A DNA stretch of 64,000 nucleotides, from the NCBI GenBank assembly GCA_023399155.1, contig JAEWQP010000001.1, positions 181,202-245,201 of the forward strand, in the 5' to 3' direction. Of the stretch, positions 20,370-28,493 are shown one piece after another. The notes beneath the pieces are model-generated. The model was not told the origin of the DNA. It ran no database searches and saw only the letters and a program-made list of their open reading frames with translations. The stretch is from Verrucomicrobiota bacterium (GTDB lineage Bacteria > Verrucomicrobiota > Verrucomicrobiia > Opitutales > Opitutaceae). Numbering within the stretch: position 1 is the first letter of the stretch; each line of letters opens with the position of its first letter. Position numbers and translations under genes: made by a program.

Positions 20370-20806
20370 TCAGTGCCGGCGCCTACGTGGCGTGCGCGAT
20401 CGTCGGCTTCGCTCTGATCGGCGCGGGCACGATCAAGGCCGTGCACCCGGCTGCCTTCATCCAGGACATCTGGACCTACCAGCTCGTGCCGGAGGCTGCC
20501 GCCTACTGGATCGCCGCGTATCTCCCGTGGCTGGAGATCGTGACCGGCGCCGCGCTCGTCACCCACCGCCAGCGCCACGGCGCCCGGCTCCTCGCCGCCG
20601 CGATGCTGCTCGCGTTCCTCGCCGCCATCGTGATTTCCTGGATACGCGGGATCGACATCGCCTGCGGCTGCTTCGGCGGGACGCAGGCCGACGGCGGCAC
20701 GAACTACGCCTGGCTCGTCACCCGCGACCTGGTGCTGCTGGGGTGCCTCGGCCTCGACTGGTTCGCACGCCGCTGGAGGCGAAGCCGATCCAGGGCTGGC
20801 TCGTAG
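20342..20806 (+). CDS. MauE/DoxX-like membrane protein
   Basis: 154 residues with four predicted helices. The ATG at 20342 lies inside the end of the rhodanese gene (28-bp overlap). The key motif GIDIACGCFGG is the Cys-x-Cys-Phe of MauE-type proteins, related to DoxX and VKOR-like four-helix modules and tied to disulfide handling. A longer upstream reading frame exists, but the ATG gives the expected N-terminus before helix 1. Together with DUF1573 and rhodanese it forms a three-gene envelope thiol or sulfur module. Confidence 0.8.
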   Translation: MERDARDTLISAGAYVACAIVGFALIGAGTIKAVHPAAFIQDIWTYQLVPEAAAYWIAAYLPWLEIVTGAALVTHRQRHGARLLAAAMLLAFLAAIVISWIRGIDIACGCFGGTQADGGTNYAWLVTRDLVLLGCLGLDWFARRWRRSRSRAGS

Positions 20807-20857
20807 GGCTGCCGGGAGCGGGGAAGCCTCCGACCGCGTGTCCCGGCCGCGGTGCGG

Positions 20858-21208
20858 TCAACCGGAGTCCGTTTTTGTGCCGCGGTAGTGCAGCACGCGC
20901 AGGTCCTCGATCGTCACCAGGCCGCCCCGCACGTTTTCGTCGATGAAGGGCAGCAGCGATTCGATCTTTTCCGGACGATCGACGATCTCGATGACCATCG
21001 GCAGGTCGATCGAAAGCCGCAGCACCTTGGTGGTGTGGAGGTGGCTGCTCGCGCCGTAGCCCATGGAGGCGCGAACCACGGTGGCACCCGCGAGCCCGAG
21101 TTCGCGCGCCCGCAGGACGATCGCCTCATACAACGGCACGCCGCCGAGCCGGTCGCTTTCGCCCACGATCACCCGCAGCAGTTGTGCCTTCTCGATCGTC
21201 TGCATCAT
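20858..21208 (-). CDS. DUF190 family protein, partner of CrcB
   Basis: 116 residues. It matches the DUF190 family, a small PII-like ferredoxin-fold protein: LRVIVGESDRLGGVPLYEAIV near the start and VIEIVDRPEKIESLLPFID toward the end. These genes typically sit beside crcB. Here it follows crcB by 18 bp on the same strand, so the two are co-transcribed. A regulatory or accessory role in fluoride export is inferred only from this linkage. Confidence 0.85.
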   Translation of the reverse strand: MMQTIEKAQLLRVIVGESDRLGGVPLYEAIVLRARELGLAGATVVRASMGYGASSHLHTTKVLRLSIDLPMVIEIVDRPEKIESLLPFIDENVRGGLVTIEDLRVLHYRGTKTDSG

Positions 21209-21226
21209 GCACCTCCGGCGCCGACA

Positions 21227-21607
21227 CTACCCCATTTGCCGCGCGAGGCGATAGCCGAGGACAACTCCGGCGAGACAAAGCAGCACGCTCAGGCCGATGT
21301 TTCCCGCCGCCCGGGCCCACGCCCCATCGTGGAGCAGGCGCAGTGTCTCCAGGCTGAAGCTCGAGAACGTGGTGAATCCGCCGAGCAGGCCGATCATGAG
21401 AAACGCGCGCGCCTCCGGTGGGAGTCCGAAGCGCTGCGAGTCCCCAAGACCCGCCAGCAGCCCGATCAATGCGCTGCCCGCGACGTTCACCGTCATCGTG
21501 CCCCAGGGAAACGTCGAGGCCACGCGGACACTGACCCACCCGGTGATGAGAAACCGCAACACACCTCCAAGAGCCGACCCGAGGGCGACGAGCACGAAGT
21601 TCTGCAT
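21227..21607 (-). CDS. crcB: fluoride channel CrcB/Fluc
   Basis: 126 residues from the ATG at 21607; upstream in-frame residues look non-coding. Four membrane helices. Fluc signatures are GSALGGVLRFLIT at the N-terminus, PWGTMTVNVAGSALIGL with the conserved Asn, and GLLGGFTTFSSFSLET with the pore Phe and Thr residues. It forms a dual-topology dimer exporting fluoride. It is followed by DUF190. I looked for a fluoride riboswitch upstream and did not see the conserved pattern. Confidence 0.93.
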   Translation of the reverse strand: MQNFVLVALGSALGGVLRFLITGWVSVRVASTFPWGTMTVNVAGSALIGLLAGLGDSQRFGLPPEARAFLMIGLLGGFTTFSSFSLETLRLLHDGAWARAAGNIGLSVLLCLAGVVLGYRLARQMG

Positions 21608-21621
21608 GGGACGCCCCACGT

Positions 21622-21798
21622 TCAGGCGCCACGCCGTTCTGCGCAATCCCTGAAGGCTTGCGTCTCGTCAATCTTGGATGCCCCGATGACCGACGGCCGC
21701 AGGTTCGCCACATCGCAATTGGGGGTCGGCAGGCAGGCGCAGATCGCGGGCGGCAGCGGAGACGCGGCCCCGAGGACGCCGGTCACTCCGGACTTCAC
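21622..21798 (-). CDS. possible small protein upstream of crcB
   Basis: A GTG at 21798 opens 58 codons that end 14 bp before the crcB start on the same strand. Third positions are strongly G/C, as in real genes here. The peptide contains several Cys residues (AICACLPTPNCDVANLRPS, then FRDCAERRGA). The reading frame continues further upstream without a stop, so it could also be the tail of a longer decayed gene. No family recognised. If real it would be the first gene of a crcB-DUF190 operon. Confidence 0.3.
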   Translation of the reverse strand: MKSGVTGVLGAASPLPPAICACLPTPNCDVANLRPSVIGASKIDETQAFRDCAERRGA

Positions 21799-21947
21799 AT
21801 GCCGGGCGATTTCGGCTGGATGTGAAGTTGTAGCCGCGCGCCGCTCATCGCGCCCAACCCCTCGAGCGCGGTGGTTGAGTTTCGGCCTGATTCGACGACG
21901 ACGATGCTTCGCAGCGCCACCCAAGTCCGCCAATCCGCTCCTCACCC

Positions 21948-22385
21948 ATGACAAACCGAGACGAACAACTGCGACTGCTTGCCATCTTCCACTACGTCGT
22001 CGGCGGACTCGCCGCGGTGTTCTCGTTTCTTCCGGTGATCCATCTCGCGCTCGGGATCGCGATGCTTGTCTCGCCCGGGAACTTCTCACCCACCGGCCAG
22101 CCGGCCAGCCACCTGCTGTTCACCTGGATCCTGATCGCCATTCCCGCACTGATGATCGTCGCGGGACTCGCGTTTTCCGCCTGTGTGCTCTTTGCCGGAC
22201 GTTCTCTCCAGACGCGGACGCGATACACCTTCTGCCTGGTGATGGGCGGCATCGAATGCCTGTTCATCCCGTTCGGCACGGTGCTCGGCGTGTTCACGCT
22301 CATCCTGCTCACCCAGGACGAGGTGAAGTCGTTGTTTTACGCCAAGCCGTCCTCGACCTTCACCGCCCACGCGCCGCAATCCTAG
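21948..22385 (+). CDS. small membrane protein of unknown function
   Basis: 145 residues. After a short polar start (MTNRDEQLRLLAIFHYVVGG) there are about four hydrophobic segments, at roughly 10-30, 30-45, 57-85 and 98-122. The opening, an acidic head then LLAIFHYVVGGLAAVFSFLP, recurs in small hypothetical membrane proteins. No catalytic motif. The ATG at 21948 is the natural start. Its neighbours give no hint of role. Confidence 0.75.
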   Translation: MTNRDEQLRLLAIFHYVVGGLAAVFSFLPVIHLALGIAMLVSPGNFSPTGQPASHLLFTWILIAIPALMIVAGLAFSACVLFAGRSLQTRTRYTFCLVMGGIECLFIPFGTVLGVFTLILLTQDEVKSLFYAKPSSTFTAHAPQS

Positions 22386-22588
22386 GCACCGTCGGCGCAC
22401 TCCCTCTCAAGGCGTCGCCGAAGAGCCTGACACGACGATGAACGAAGTTGGGCAGCTGCGCGGAAGCTGCACGCGCCGGGACCAAACACGTTCCGGCGTA
22501 ATCAGGAGGGTGCGCGGCTTTGGTTCGGCGGCTTTCGGTGAGGAACAGAGTGGCTAAGTGGTTCAATTCCGGTTTCAGGATCAAACTC

Positions 22589-22918
22589 ATGCTCGAGATC
22601 GTCGCACTTTTCTTTCTCTGCTCGAAGATGGGCAAGATGCTCCGCGCGAAGGGGTGGAAACCCCTGTTCATGCAGATCATGGTCGTGCTGGCCTGGTTCG
22701 GCTCGATGTTCTTCGCCGCGGTGGCCTATGGCGTCTACCTCGGCCTGACGCGCGGTCCCGAAGCCGTGGAGGACGTGGGGCTCGCCATCTATCCGTGGAT
22801 GCTCCTCGCTGCGGCGATGTCGCAAGTGGTCATCTTCGGCATCGCCGCCCTGCTGACTGACCGCACGAAAGCGCCCGCACCGGGCTTTCACGCGCAGGAG
22901 GAGCAGGGTTTTCGGTAG
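22589..22918 (+). CDS. small three-helix membrane protein of unknown function
   Basis: 109 residues from the ATG at 22589, chosen because AGGA precedes it at good spacing; an earlier in-frame start at 22520 would add 23 residues. Hydrophobic segments at about 1-12, 27-52 and 70-93. Basic loop KMGKMLRAKGWKP. The C-terminus is polar (LLTDRTKAPAPGFHAQEE). No family recognised. Confidence 0.65.
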   Translation: MLEIVALFFLCSKMGKMLRAKGWKPLFMQIMVVLAWFGSMFFAAVAYGVYLGLTRGPEAVEDVGLAIYPWMLLAAAMSQVVIFGIAALLTDRTKAPAPGFHAQEEQGFR

Positions 22919-23197
22919 AGCGTGGGACGCCGCCGGCGCGACAACTCGGTCGGGGCCCATGCAGCACGCGATGGTGGGGCGCGTCTCCCGATCTCGCTCG
23001 ATCAGACCCCGCCCGGCCACTTGTGCGGTCGGCTCCGCGGGCCCTGAGCGCTCTGCCGACAGGCCGCAGCTTCGAAAGCCCCTTGTGGGACTCTGCGGTC
23101 TCAGCAGGCGCCTTGAGCGAGGGCTCCCGGTTCATCCTTTTCGGTCGTCAGCTCCGCGATCTCCGGTCTTCATTCCCGGCATTCGAAGCCACCCCTT
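22919..23197. other. non-coding intergenic region
   Basis: About 280 bp before the TerB-like gene. I see no terminator, clear promoter or repeat that can be supported. Confidence 0.4.
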
Positions 23198-23578
23198 ATG
23201 ACCACCAGCAAGTCAGCGCCCAAGTTCACCCAGACCGAGCGTGAGGCCATCGTCGATCTCCTGCACCTGTGCATCTATGCCGATGCGCATATCGGCGGCA
23301 AGGAGACGGACTACGTGTCGAAGGTCGTCGCGACCATCGGCTGGGATACGAAGCTCTCGTTTTCTGGATACGAACCGCGGTCGATCGCCTCGGCGCGGGC
23401 GGCGCGAAGCGATGCCACCACGCTCAAGGAGTTCATCGAACGGGCCGCCGCGCGCCTCGAATCGAAGGAGGCGCGCCGCTTCGCCGTCTCGAAATGCACC
23501 GACCTCGCCGCCGAGGATGGCACCCACCAGCGCGAATCATCGCTGCTGGCGCAGATCAAGGGGGCGATCACGTCCTGA
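23198..23578 (+). CDS. TerB-like helical protein
   Basis: 126 residues, all-helical and soluble. The segment AIVDLLHLCIYADAHIGGKETDYVSKVV has the acidic metal-site pattern of the TerB-like superfamily (tellurite-resistance protein B and many relatives). No other ter gene is near, so tellurite resistance should not be inferred. The start is the ATG at 23198. Confidence 0.65.
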   Translation: MTTSKSAPKFTQTEREAIVDLLHLCIYADAHIGGKETDYVSKVVATIGWDTKLSFSGYEPRSIASARAARSDATTLKEFIERAAARLESKEARRFAVSKCTDLAAEDGTHQRESSLLAQIKGAITS

Positions 23579-23729
23579 TTCCCGACGAGCCGGGCGCGCG
23601 GCCGTGATGCTAGATCGCGGCGCCTTGAAAGTGGGCGCATGAAACCGACGCCGCGGGACCCGCGCTCCCGGAGCGCGCCGTGGCGTGCGCGAGTTCGCGG
23701 CAGCCGACGATGGACGGATCAATGACGAC

Positions 23730-24113
23730 ATGAAGATCGAGCATCTCGCGCTCTGGTCGCCGGACATCGAACGCCTGCGCGCCTTCTATTGCGCCCACTT
23801 CGGTTGCACGGCCGGGCCGCGCTACGAGAACCCGAGGAAGGGCTTTGCGTCTTACTTCCTCAGTTTTCCCGAGGGTGCGCGCCTGGAACTGATGCAACGC
23901 ACGGCGATCGAGCCGCGTCCGGAAGCGGAGACGCATGGCCTGGCCCATTTTGCCGTATCCGTGGGCGGCGAGGCCGAGGTGCGGGCTCTCACTGAACGGC
24001 TGCGCGCCCTGGGCGTCACCGTCCGCGGCGAGCCGCGCTGGACTGGCGACGGCTACTACGAAAGCGTGATCGAGGACCCCGACGGAAACCTGATCGAGAT
24101 CACCCTTTCCTGA
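23730..24113 (+). CDS. VOC-family protein (glyoxalase/bleomycin resistance fold)
   Basis: 127 residues from the ATG at 23730. Two beta-alpha-beta-beta-beta modules: the first starts MKIEHLALWSPDIERLRAFY with a metal-site His, the second ends ESVIEDPDGNLIEITL with the conserved Glu. Related proteins are dioxygenases, glyoxalases or antibiotic-binding proteins; the substrate here is unknown. An in-frame upstream start at 23685 adds residues with no family match and is rejected. Confidence 0.85.
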   Translation: MKIEHLALWSPDIERLRAFYCAHFGCTAGPRYENPRKGFASYFLSFPEGARLELMQRTAIEPRPEAETHGLAHFAVSVGGEAEVRALTERLRALGVTVRGEPRWTGDGYYESVIEDPDGNLIEITLS

Positions 24114-24359
24114 GTCGCGCGCGATGGATCACGCGTCGGGCCGAGCCTTCGCGTGTCGCACAACGTCCGGGATCGCTTCGGCATCGCGTGCTCCACGAGG
24201 CCGGATGGGCGCCGGGGCTCCGTGAACACCCGTGTGAATACGGGTTCACCTCCGGTGCTTAAGTTTCGCAGAGGTGCAAACCGGCCGCCGGCCCGGCGCC
24301 GACCGCCGGGTGAAGGCGGAGGTCGCACCCCCAACCTTCGCCGCGGGAGTCGGTCCGGT

Positions 24360-25148
24360 TCAGATCGTCATCGAGGCGTAGCCGCCGTCGACGACAAGCT
24401 CCTCGCCGGTGATGAACGAGCCGGCGGTGTCGCTCGCGAGGAGGAGCGTCGCGCCGATGAGTTCCTTCGCCTCGCCAAAGCGCTTGGCGGGCGTGTGTCC
24501 CATGATACTGGCGACACGGTCGGGCGTGAGGACCTTGCGGTTCTGCTCGGCCGGGAAAAAGCCGGGGACGATGATGTTGACCCGCACGTTCTTCGATGCC
24601 CACTCGCGCGCCAGGTTCTTGCTCAGGTTGTGGACAGCCGCCTTGGTCAACGAATAGGTGAACACGCGCGACAGGGGCGTGAGGCCGGACATCGAGCCGA
24701 CATTGATGATCGAGCCGCCCTGGCCGCGCTCGACGAGATACTTCCCGAACACCTGGCAGGACAGGAAGACCGCCTTCACGTTGACATTGACGATGCGGTC
24801 ATACTCCTCCTCCGGGATGTCGAGGAACGGCGTGGGCGAGTTCACGCCGGCGCCGTTGACCAGGATGTCGATCCGGCCCGAGCGGGCGATGACCTCGTCG
24901 CGCAGCTTCTCGAGATTGGCGCGGCTGGTCACCTCGTAGGCGGCGAACCATCCCTTGCCACCCGCGGCCTTGATCTTCTCGAGGCGCGCGGCGGCCTTGT
25001 CGGGATTGCGCCCGACCAGCACGACCTCCGCGCCGGCTCCGGCCAGGCCCTCGGCCATCGCGCCGCACAGCTCGCCCGTGCCGCCGATGATGACGACGAC
25101 CTTGCCGCTGAGATTGAAGAGGGAATTGAGATAGTCCGGAGGTGTCAT
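24360..25148 (-). CDS. SDR-family oxidoreductase, probably sugar-acid (mannonate-type) dehydrogenase
   Basis: 262 residues. Rossmann motif VVVIIGGTGELCGAMAEGL, structural NGAGVNS, catalytic Ser in INVGSMSG and Tyr-Lys in YSLTKAAVHNLSKNLA. It resembles SDR enzymes acting on uronate-derived polyols, such as the SDR form of D-mannonate oxidoreductase in Firmicutes and gluconate 5-dehydrogenases. The linkage to a UxaE-type epimerase supports fructuronate to mannonate reduction, but this is inferred. It is the last gene of a leftward operon with LacI regulator, 2-hydroxyacid dehydrogenase and Ldh-type enzyme. Confidence 0.8.
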   Translation of the reverse strand: MTPPDYLNSLFNLSGKVVVIIGGTGELCGAMAEGLAGAGAEVVLVGRNPDKAAARLEKIKAAGGKGWFAAYEVTSRANLEKLRDEVIARSGRIDILVNGAGVNSPTPFLDIPEEEYDRIVNVNVKAVFLSCQVFGKYLVERGQGGSIINVGSMSGLTPLSRVFTYSLTKAAVHNLSKNLAREWASKNVRVNIIVPGFFPAEQNRKVLTPDRVASIMGHTPAKRFGEAKELIGATLLLASDTAGSFITGEELVVDGGYASMTI

Positions 25149-25181
25149 GATGGGGATGAAGTGGAGATAGTGGGGTTTTTC

Positions 25182-26279
25182 TCAGACGGTGTAAGCCTTG
25201 AATGCGGCACGGTCCCAGGGCGTGCGACCGCATTCGCGGGCGATCTCGTCGAAGGCATCGAGTTCCGCCTTCGTGAACAGCAGTCCGCCGGCGGCTGCGG
25301 TGTGCCGGGCCCAGCCCGCCTCGAGCTGGCCCGGAAGCATGCACGTCTCGTTGCCGTGGCCGAGGACGTCGCCGATCACGGCCTTGACGTTCTCGCTCTG
25401 GCCGCGGCCCTTGGCAAAGGCGCCGGCGCTCAGTGCGTCGGGATGGATCACCTGGAAGAAGAAGCAGCACGTGCCCTTGTCGCCCTGGGCCTGGTCCCAG
25501 CGGTTGCGGATGGTCGGCAGCGAGCCGCCGATGAAGCCGGCGACGAGTTCGTTGATGAGCGAGAGTCCGTAGCCCTTGTGTGCGCCGAACGGCAGGAGGT
25601 ATTTCGCCTTGGCCGGATCGGTCGTGGGCGCGCCCTGCCCGTCCACCGCGGCGTCGGGCGGCAGCTGTTTGCCCTCCCGGGCGAGCTGCTGTACCCGTCC
25701 CATGGCGACAACCGACGTGGCCCAGTCGATCACGATCGGATATCCCACCGCCTCGGTCGTGGGAAAGCCCCAGGAGTGCGGATTCGTGCCGAGGGTGGGA
25801 AACTTCCCGCCGAACGGCACCACCTCGGCCAGCGCGGCGGTACAGTTGGTGTAGGCGATGTAGCCGCGGCGCGCGGCGTCCATCACGTAACCGCCGCCCC
25901 AGAGGTAGTGGAAGGCGTTGTCGACCGAGACCTGTCCGACGCCGTACTGGTCGGCGAGGCGGATCGCCTCGGCCATGGCGCGGTAGGCGGTGGACTGCCC
26001 GAGCTTGCGATTGGCGTTCCAGATCTTCGCAGCGGCGAAGCGCGAGGGCTTCTCCTCGATCTGCGCGCCGGGCACGCAGCCCTTCGAGCCGGAGCCGAAG
26101 AGGTGGTCGAGGTGCAGGGCCTTGATGCCGTTGTGCGTGCGGATGCCGTGGCGGGAAGCCTCGGCGCAGAAGCGCGCGCCCTCCCCCGCCTCGTCGGCGT
26201 GGAATCCACGGTGCTGATACGCAGCCTGGATGAGCGCGTTGTGCTCGGTCTCGGAAACGACGAAATAGGTCTCGGGCAT
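25182..26279 (-). CDS. Ldh-family (malate/L-lactate/sugar acid) dehydrogenase
   Basis: 365 residues from the ATG at 26279. This is the non-Rossmann malate/L-lactate dehydrogenase family (Ldh_2: malate, L-lactate, ureidoglycolate and 2,3-diketogulonate dehydrogenases). Motifs: early ARFCAEASRHGIRTHNGIKAL, GTNPHSWGFPTTEAVGYPIV in the middle, and LLPFGAHKGYGLSLINELVAG with the active-site HKGYGL. It would reduce or oxidise a 2-keto or 2-hydroxy acid with NAD(P). It lies 33 bp upstream of the SDR gene; an inverted repeat element separates it from the 2-hydroxyacid dehydrogenase. Confidence 0.85.
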   Translation of the reverse strand: MPETYFVVSETEHNALIQAAYQHRGFHADEAGEGARFCAEASRHGIRTHNGIKALHLDHLFGSGSKGCVPGAQIEEKPSRFAAAKIWNANRKLGQSTAYRAMAEAIRLADQYGVGQVSVDNAFHYLWGGGYVMDAARRGYIAYTNCTAALAEVVPFGGKFPTLGTNPHSWGFPTTEAVGYPIVIDWATSVVAMGRVQQLAREGKQLPPDAAVDGQGAPTTDPAKAKYLLPFGAHKGYGLSLINELVAGFIGGSLPTIRNRWDQAQGDKGTCCFFFQVIHPDALSAGAFAKGRGQSENVKAVIGDVLGHGNETCMLPGQLEAGWARHTAAAGGLLFTKAELDAFDEIARECGRTPWDRAAFKAYTV

Positions 26280-26282
26280 GAC

Positions 26283-26432
26283 GGGAAAGGCTGAAAAACT
26301 GAAAGGCTGAAGGGCTGAAAGTGCAGGGAGAAACCGCCGTGACGAACGCTGCCGGAATGGGCGCTTGGAGCACCGGAGGGCCGCGGCTGGGGTCATCCAG
26401 CCATTCAGCCCTTCAGTTCTTCAGCCCTTCCT
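26283..26432. repeat. inverted pair of 8-mer arrays with a core of about 80 bp, inside an operon
   Basis: The left arm, 26283-26321, is a run of near-copies of CTGAAAGG. The right arm, 26401-26432, is the same run on the opposite strand. Over 28 bases the arms differ at only a few sites, all transitions. The right arm overlaps the last codons and the TGA of the 2-hydroxyacid dehydrogenase. See findings. Confidence 0.8.
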
Positions 26433-27398
26433 GACCGCCACCTCCGGGTTGACCTGCGCGATGGGCTTCTCGCCCTTGAGCGCGAGGAGCAGGTTTTTCA
26501 CCGAGGTCGTGGCCTGGCGGACCACGGACTCATAGGTGCGCGAGCCGACGTGCGGCGTCACCAGGCAGTTCGGCAACGCCAGCAGCGGGTGATCCTTGCG
26601 CGGCGGCTCCTCATCGAGCACGTCGGTGCCGTAGCCGCCGACCCGGCCGGATCCCAGAGCCTCGACCATGTCGGCCGTATTCACGATCTCACCACGGGCG
26701 CAGTTGAGGATGAGCACGCCCTTCTTCATCTTCGCGAAGGCGGCGGCGTTGATCATGTTGCGCGTCTCGGGCGTCAGGTTCGTGTGCAGCGAGATGTAGT
26801 CGGCGCAGGCGAAGACCTCGTCCAGCGTCGCGGCGCGGCGCACGCCGTGTGCCTTCGCGAACGCCTCATCCCAGTAGACATCGAAGCCGACGGGTTCCAT
26901 GCCGAAGGCACGGGCGCGGATCGCGACCTCCTTGCCGATGCGTCCGAGGCCGATGATGCCGATCGTCTTGCCCAGGACCTCGTGGCCGGTCTTGCGCTTC
27001 CACTCGCCCTTGCGGGTGGCGTCGATCGCGAGGGCGAAGTTCTTCTCGAGCGCGAGCAGGAGCATGAACGTGTGCTCGGCCACGGTCGTGTGGTTGACGC
27101 CGGGGGTGAAGAGGACCGGGATGCCGCGGGCCGTCGCGCCCTTGACGTCGATCTTGTCGACGCCGATGCCGTATTTGCTGATCACCTTCAGGCGGGGCAT
27201 CGACTTGTCGAGCACGGCGGCCGTGATCATGTCGTCGCCGCAGATGAAGGCGTCGAAGGAACCGGCGATCTCGAGCATCCGGGACTCGGGCAGCGGGCCG
27301 CGCTCGCGGACGATCTCGAAACCGGCGCTGTCGAGCAGGGCGTGGTGTTCGCCCGGGGTGTCTTGGAACGACGTGGTGGTCAGAAGGACACGGATCAT
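26421..27398 (-). CDS. D-2-hydroxyacid dehydrogenase (phosphoglycerate dehydrogenase-like)
   Basis: 325 residues. NAD-binding motif IIGLGRIGKEVAIRARAFGM; catalytic Arg in ILNCARGEIVNT, Glu in LDEEPPRKDHPLLALPN and His in CLVTPHVGS. It lacks the ACT domains of serine-pathway PGDH, so it is a stand-alone reductase of 2-keto acids such as hydroxypyruvate or sugar-acid intermediates. It lies 27 bp downstream of the LacI gene on the same strand. Its stop codon is formed by an extragenic 8-mer repeat, so the last residues (VRKG) are repeat-derived. Confidence 0.9.
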   Translation of the reverse strand: MIRVLLTTTSFQDTPGEHHALLDSAGFEIVRERGPLPESRMLEIAGSFDAFICGDDMITAAVLDKSMPRLKVISKYGIGVDKIDVKGATARGIPVLFTPGVNHTTVAEHTFMLLLALEKNFALAIDATRKGEWKRKTGHEVLGKTIGIIGLGRIGKEVAIRARAFGMEPVGFDVYWDEAFAKAHGVRRAATLDEVFACADYISLHTNLTPETRNMINAAAFAKMKKGVLILNCARGEIVNTADMVEALGSGRVGGYGTDVLDEEPPRKDHPLLALPNCLVTPHVGSRTYESVVRQATTSVKNLLLALKGEKPIAQVNPEVAVRKG

Positions 27399-27425
27399 GG
27401 ATGTCGTGGGTAAATGGATATGCGG

Positions 27426-28463
27426 TCAGGAGGCGGGGCCGGTCGACTCGCCGACGATGAGCGCGGGCTTGATCACCCGCGGGCCGGCAGGGGGCGTGCG
27501 GCTGGTGAGCAGCTCGACGGCGTGGGTCATGATGTCGTCGACCTGCTGGTCGATGGTGGTGAGGCGCGGGTTGACATGGGCGGCAACCTCGAGGTTGTCG
27601 AAGCCTACCATCGAAACGTCGCGGGGCACGATGAATCCGCCCTGCTGCAGGCGCGTCATCGCGCCGATCGCCACCTGGTCGTTGAGCGCCAGCACGGCGC
27701 GCGGCCGGTTCGGCAGCTGGAGATAGCGCTCGGCAAGCCGGCGGCCGTAGGCGAAATCGAGCTGCTCGGGCTCCTGCTCGGTGACGGTGATGAACTGTCC
27801 CTCGAGCGACATTCCCCGCACCTGGGCGACGCGTCGGATGCCCTGCCAGCGCGCCTGGCCATAGGCGACGTGCTCGTCGATCCCGAGGAGCGCAAAGCGC
27901 TCGTGGCCGAGATCGAGCAGGTGCTCGAGCGCGAGCCGGATGCCGTGCTCGCGGTCGACCTCGACCGTCGGCAGCGCGTATTCACGAGCCGGATCGATCA
28001 GGACCACGGGCGTGTGGTGCTGGGCGAGCATCGCCCTGATCGCCGCCTCGTTCTCCACCGTCATGCCGCCGACCAGCACCAGGCCGTCGAGCTTCATGGC
28101 GATGAAGTGGCGCACCACCTCGAGTTCGATCTCGGGATGCCCGTCGGTGAGTTCGAAGAGCGCGCGAAAGCCGCCGGCGCGAAGCACGCGCTGCAGCACG
28201 GCGATCTTGCGCGCGACGATGGGCGAACCCAGCGCCTGGAAACAAACACCCACCATGCCGGTGCGTCCGCCGCGCAGCGCCCGGCCCACCGGGCTGGGCA
28301 CAAAACCCAGCTGGATCATCGCCTCGCGGACGCGCTGCGACGTCTCGGGCTTGACCTCGGGGTGTCCATTGAGCACGCGGGAGATGGTCCAACGGGACAA
28401 TCCCAGGTGCCGCGCAAGCGCGGTGGTCGAAGCAATCGGGCCTTGGGGCTGCTCCGGGGTCAC
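27426..28463 (-). CDS. LacI-family transcriptional regulator
   Basis: About 345 residues from the GTG at 28463; a GTG at 28472 would add 3 residues. HTH about 10-60: STTALARHLGLSRWTISRVL then NGHPEVKPETSQRVREA, with the hinge near GFVPSPVGRALRGGR. The periplasmic-binding-protein-like sensor domain follows and ends with MVGFDNLEVAAHVNPRLTTI. It is the first gene of the leftward operon and is divergent from uxaE. A perfect palindrome with a central CG (28479-28492) lies in the gap of about 30 bp, so this protein probably represses both directions and is relieved by a uronate or derived sugar acid. Confidence 0.9.
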   Translation of the reverse strand: MTPEQPQGPIASTTALARHLGLSRWTISRVLNGHPEVKPETSQRVREAMIQLGFVPSPVGRALRGGRTGMVGVCFQALGSPIVARKIAVLQRVLRAGGFRALFELTDGHPEIELEVVRHFIAMKLDGLVLVGGMTVENEAAIRAMLAQHHTPVVLIDPAREYALPTVEVDREHGIRLALEHLLDLGHERFALLGIDEHVAYGQARWQGIRRVAQVRGMSLEGQFITVTEQEPEQLDFAYGRRLAERYLQLPNRPRAVLALNDQVAIGAMTRLQQGGFIVPRDVSMVGFDNLEVAAHVNPRLTTIDQQVDDIMTHAVELLTSRTPPAGPRVIKPALIVGESTGPAS

Positions 28464-28478
28464 GGCCCCCACATATCT

Positions 28479-28492
28479 ACCAACACGTGTTG
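28479..28492. promoter_or_regulatory. LacI-type operator (perfect palindrome)
   Basis: CCAACACGTGTTGG is a perfect 14-bp palindrome with the central CG typical of LacI-family operators. It lies between the divergent LacI gene and the epimerase and touches the proposed start at 28494. Function is inferred from position and symmetry. Confidence 0.7.
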
Positions 28493-28493
28493 G

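Noticed and set aside
21608..21800. fluoride riboswitch upstream of crcB
   Set aside because: The conserved pseudoknot pattern (GAUG... and CUGAUG-like parts) was not found.
22360..22680. 107-codon - frame with VPARAASAQLPNFVHRR
   Set aside because: Overlaps the real small membrane gene at 22589 on the other strand and has no start or context support.
23198..23578. tellurite resistance system
   Set aside because: Only one TerB-like protein; no terC, terD or related genes nearby.
24799..26396. 524-codon - frame spanning the Ldh and SDR genes
   Set aside because: Out-of-frame shadow of two real genes; no domain and Arg-rich.
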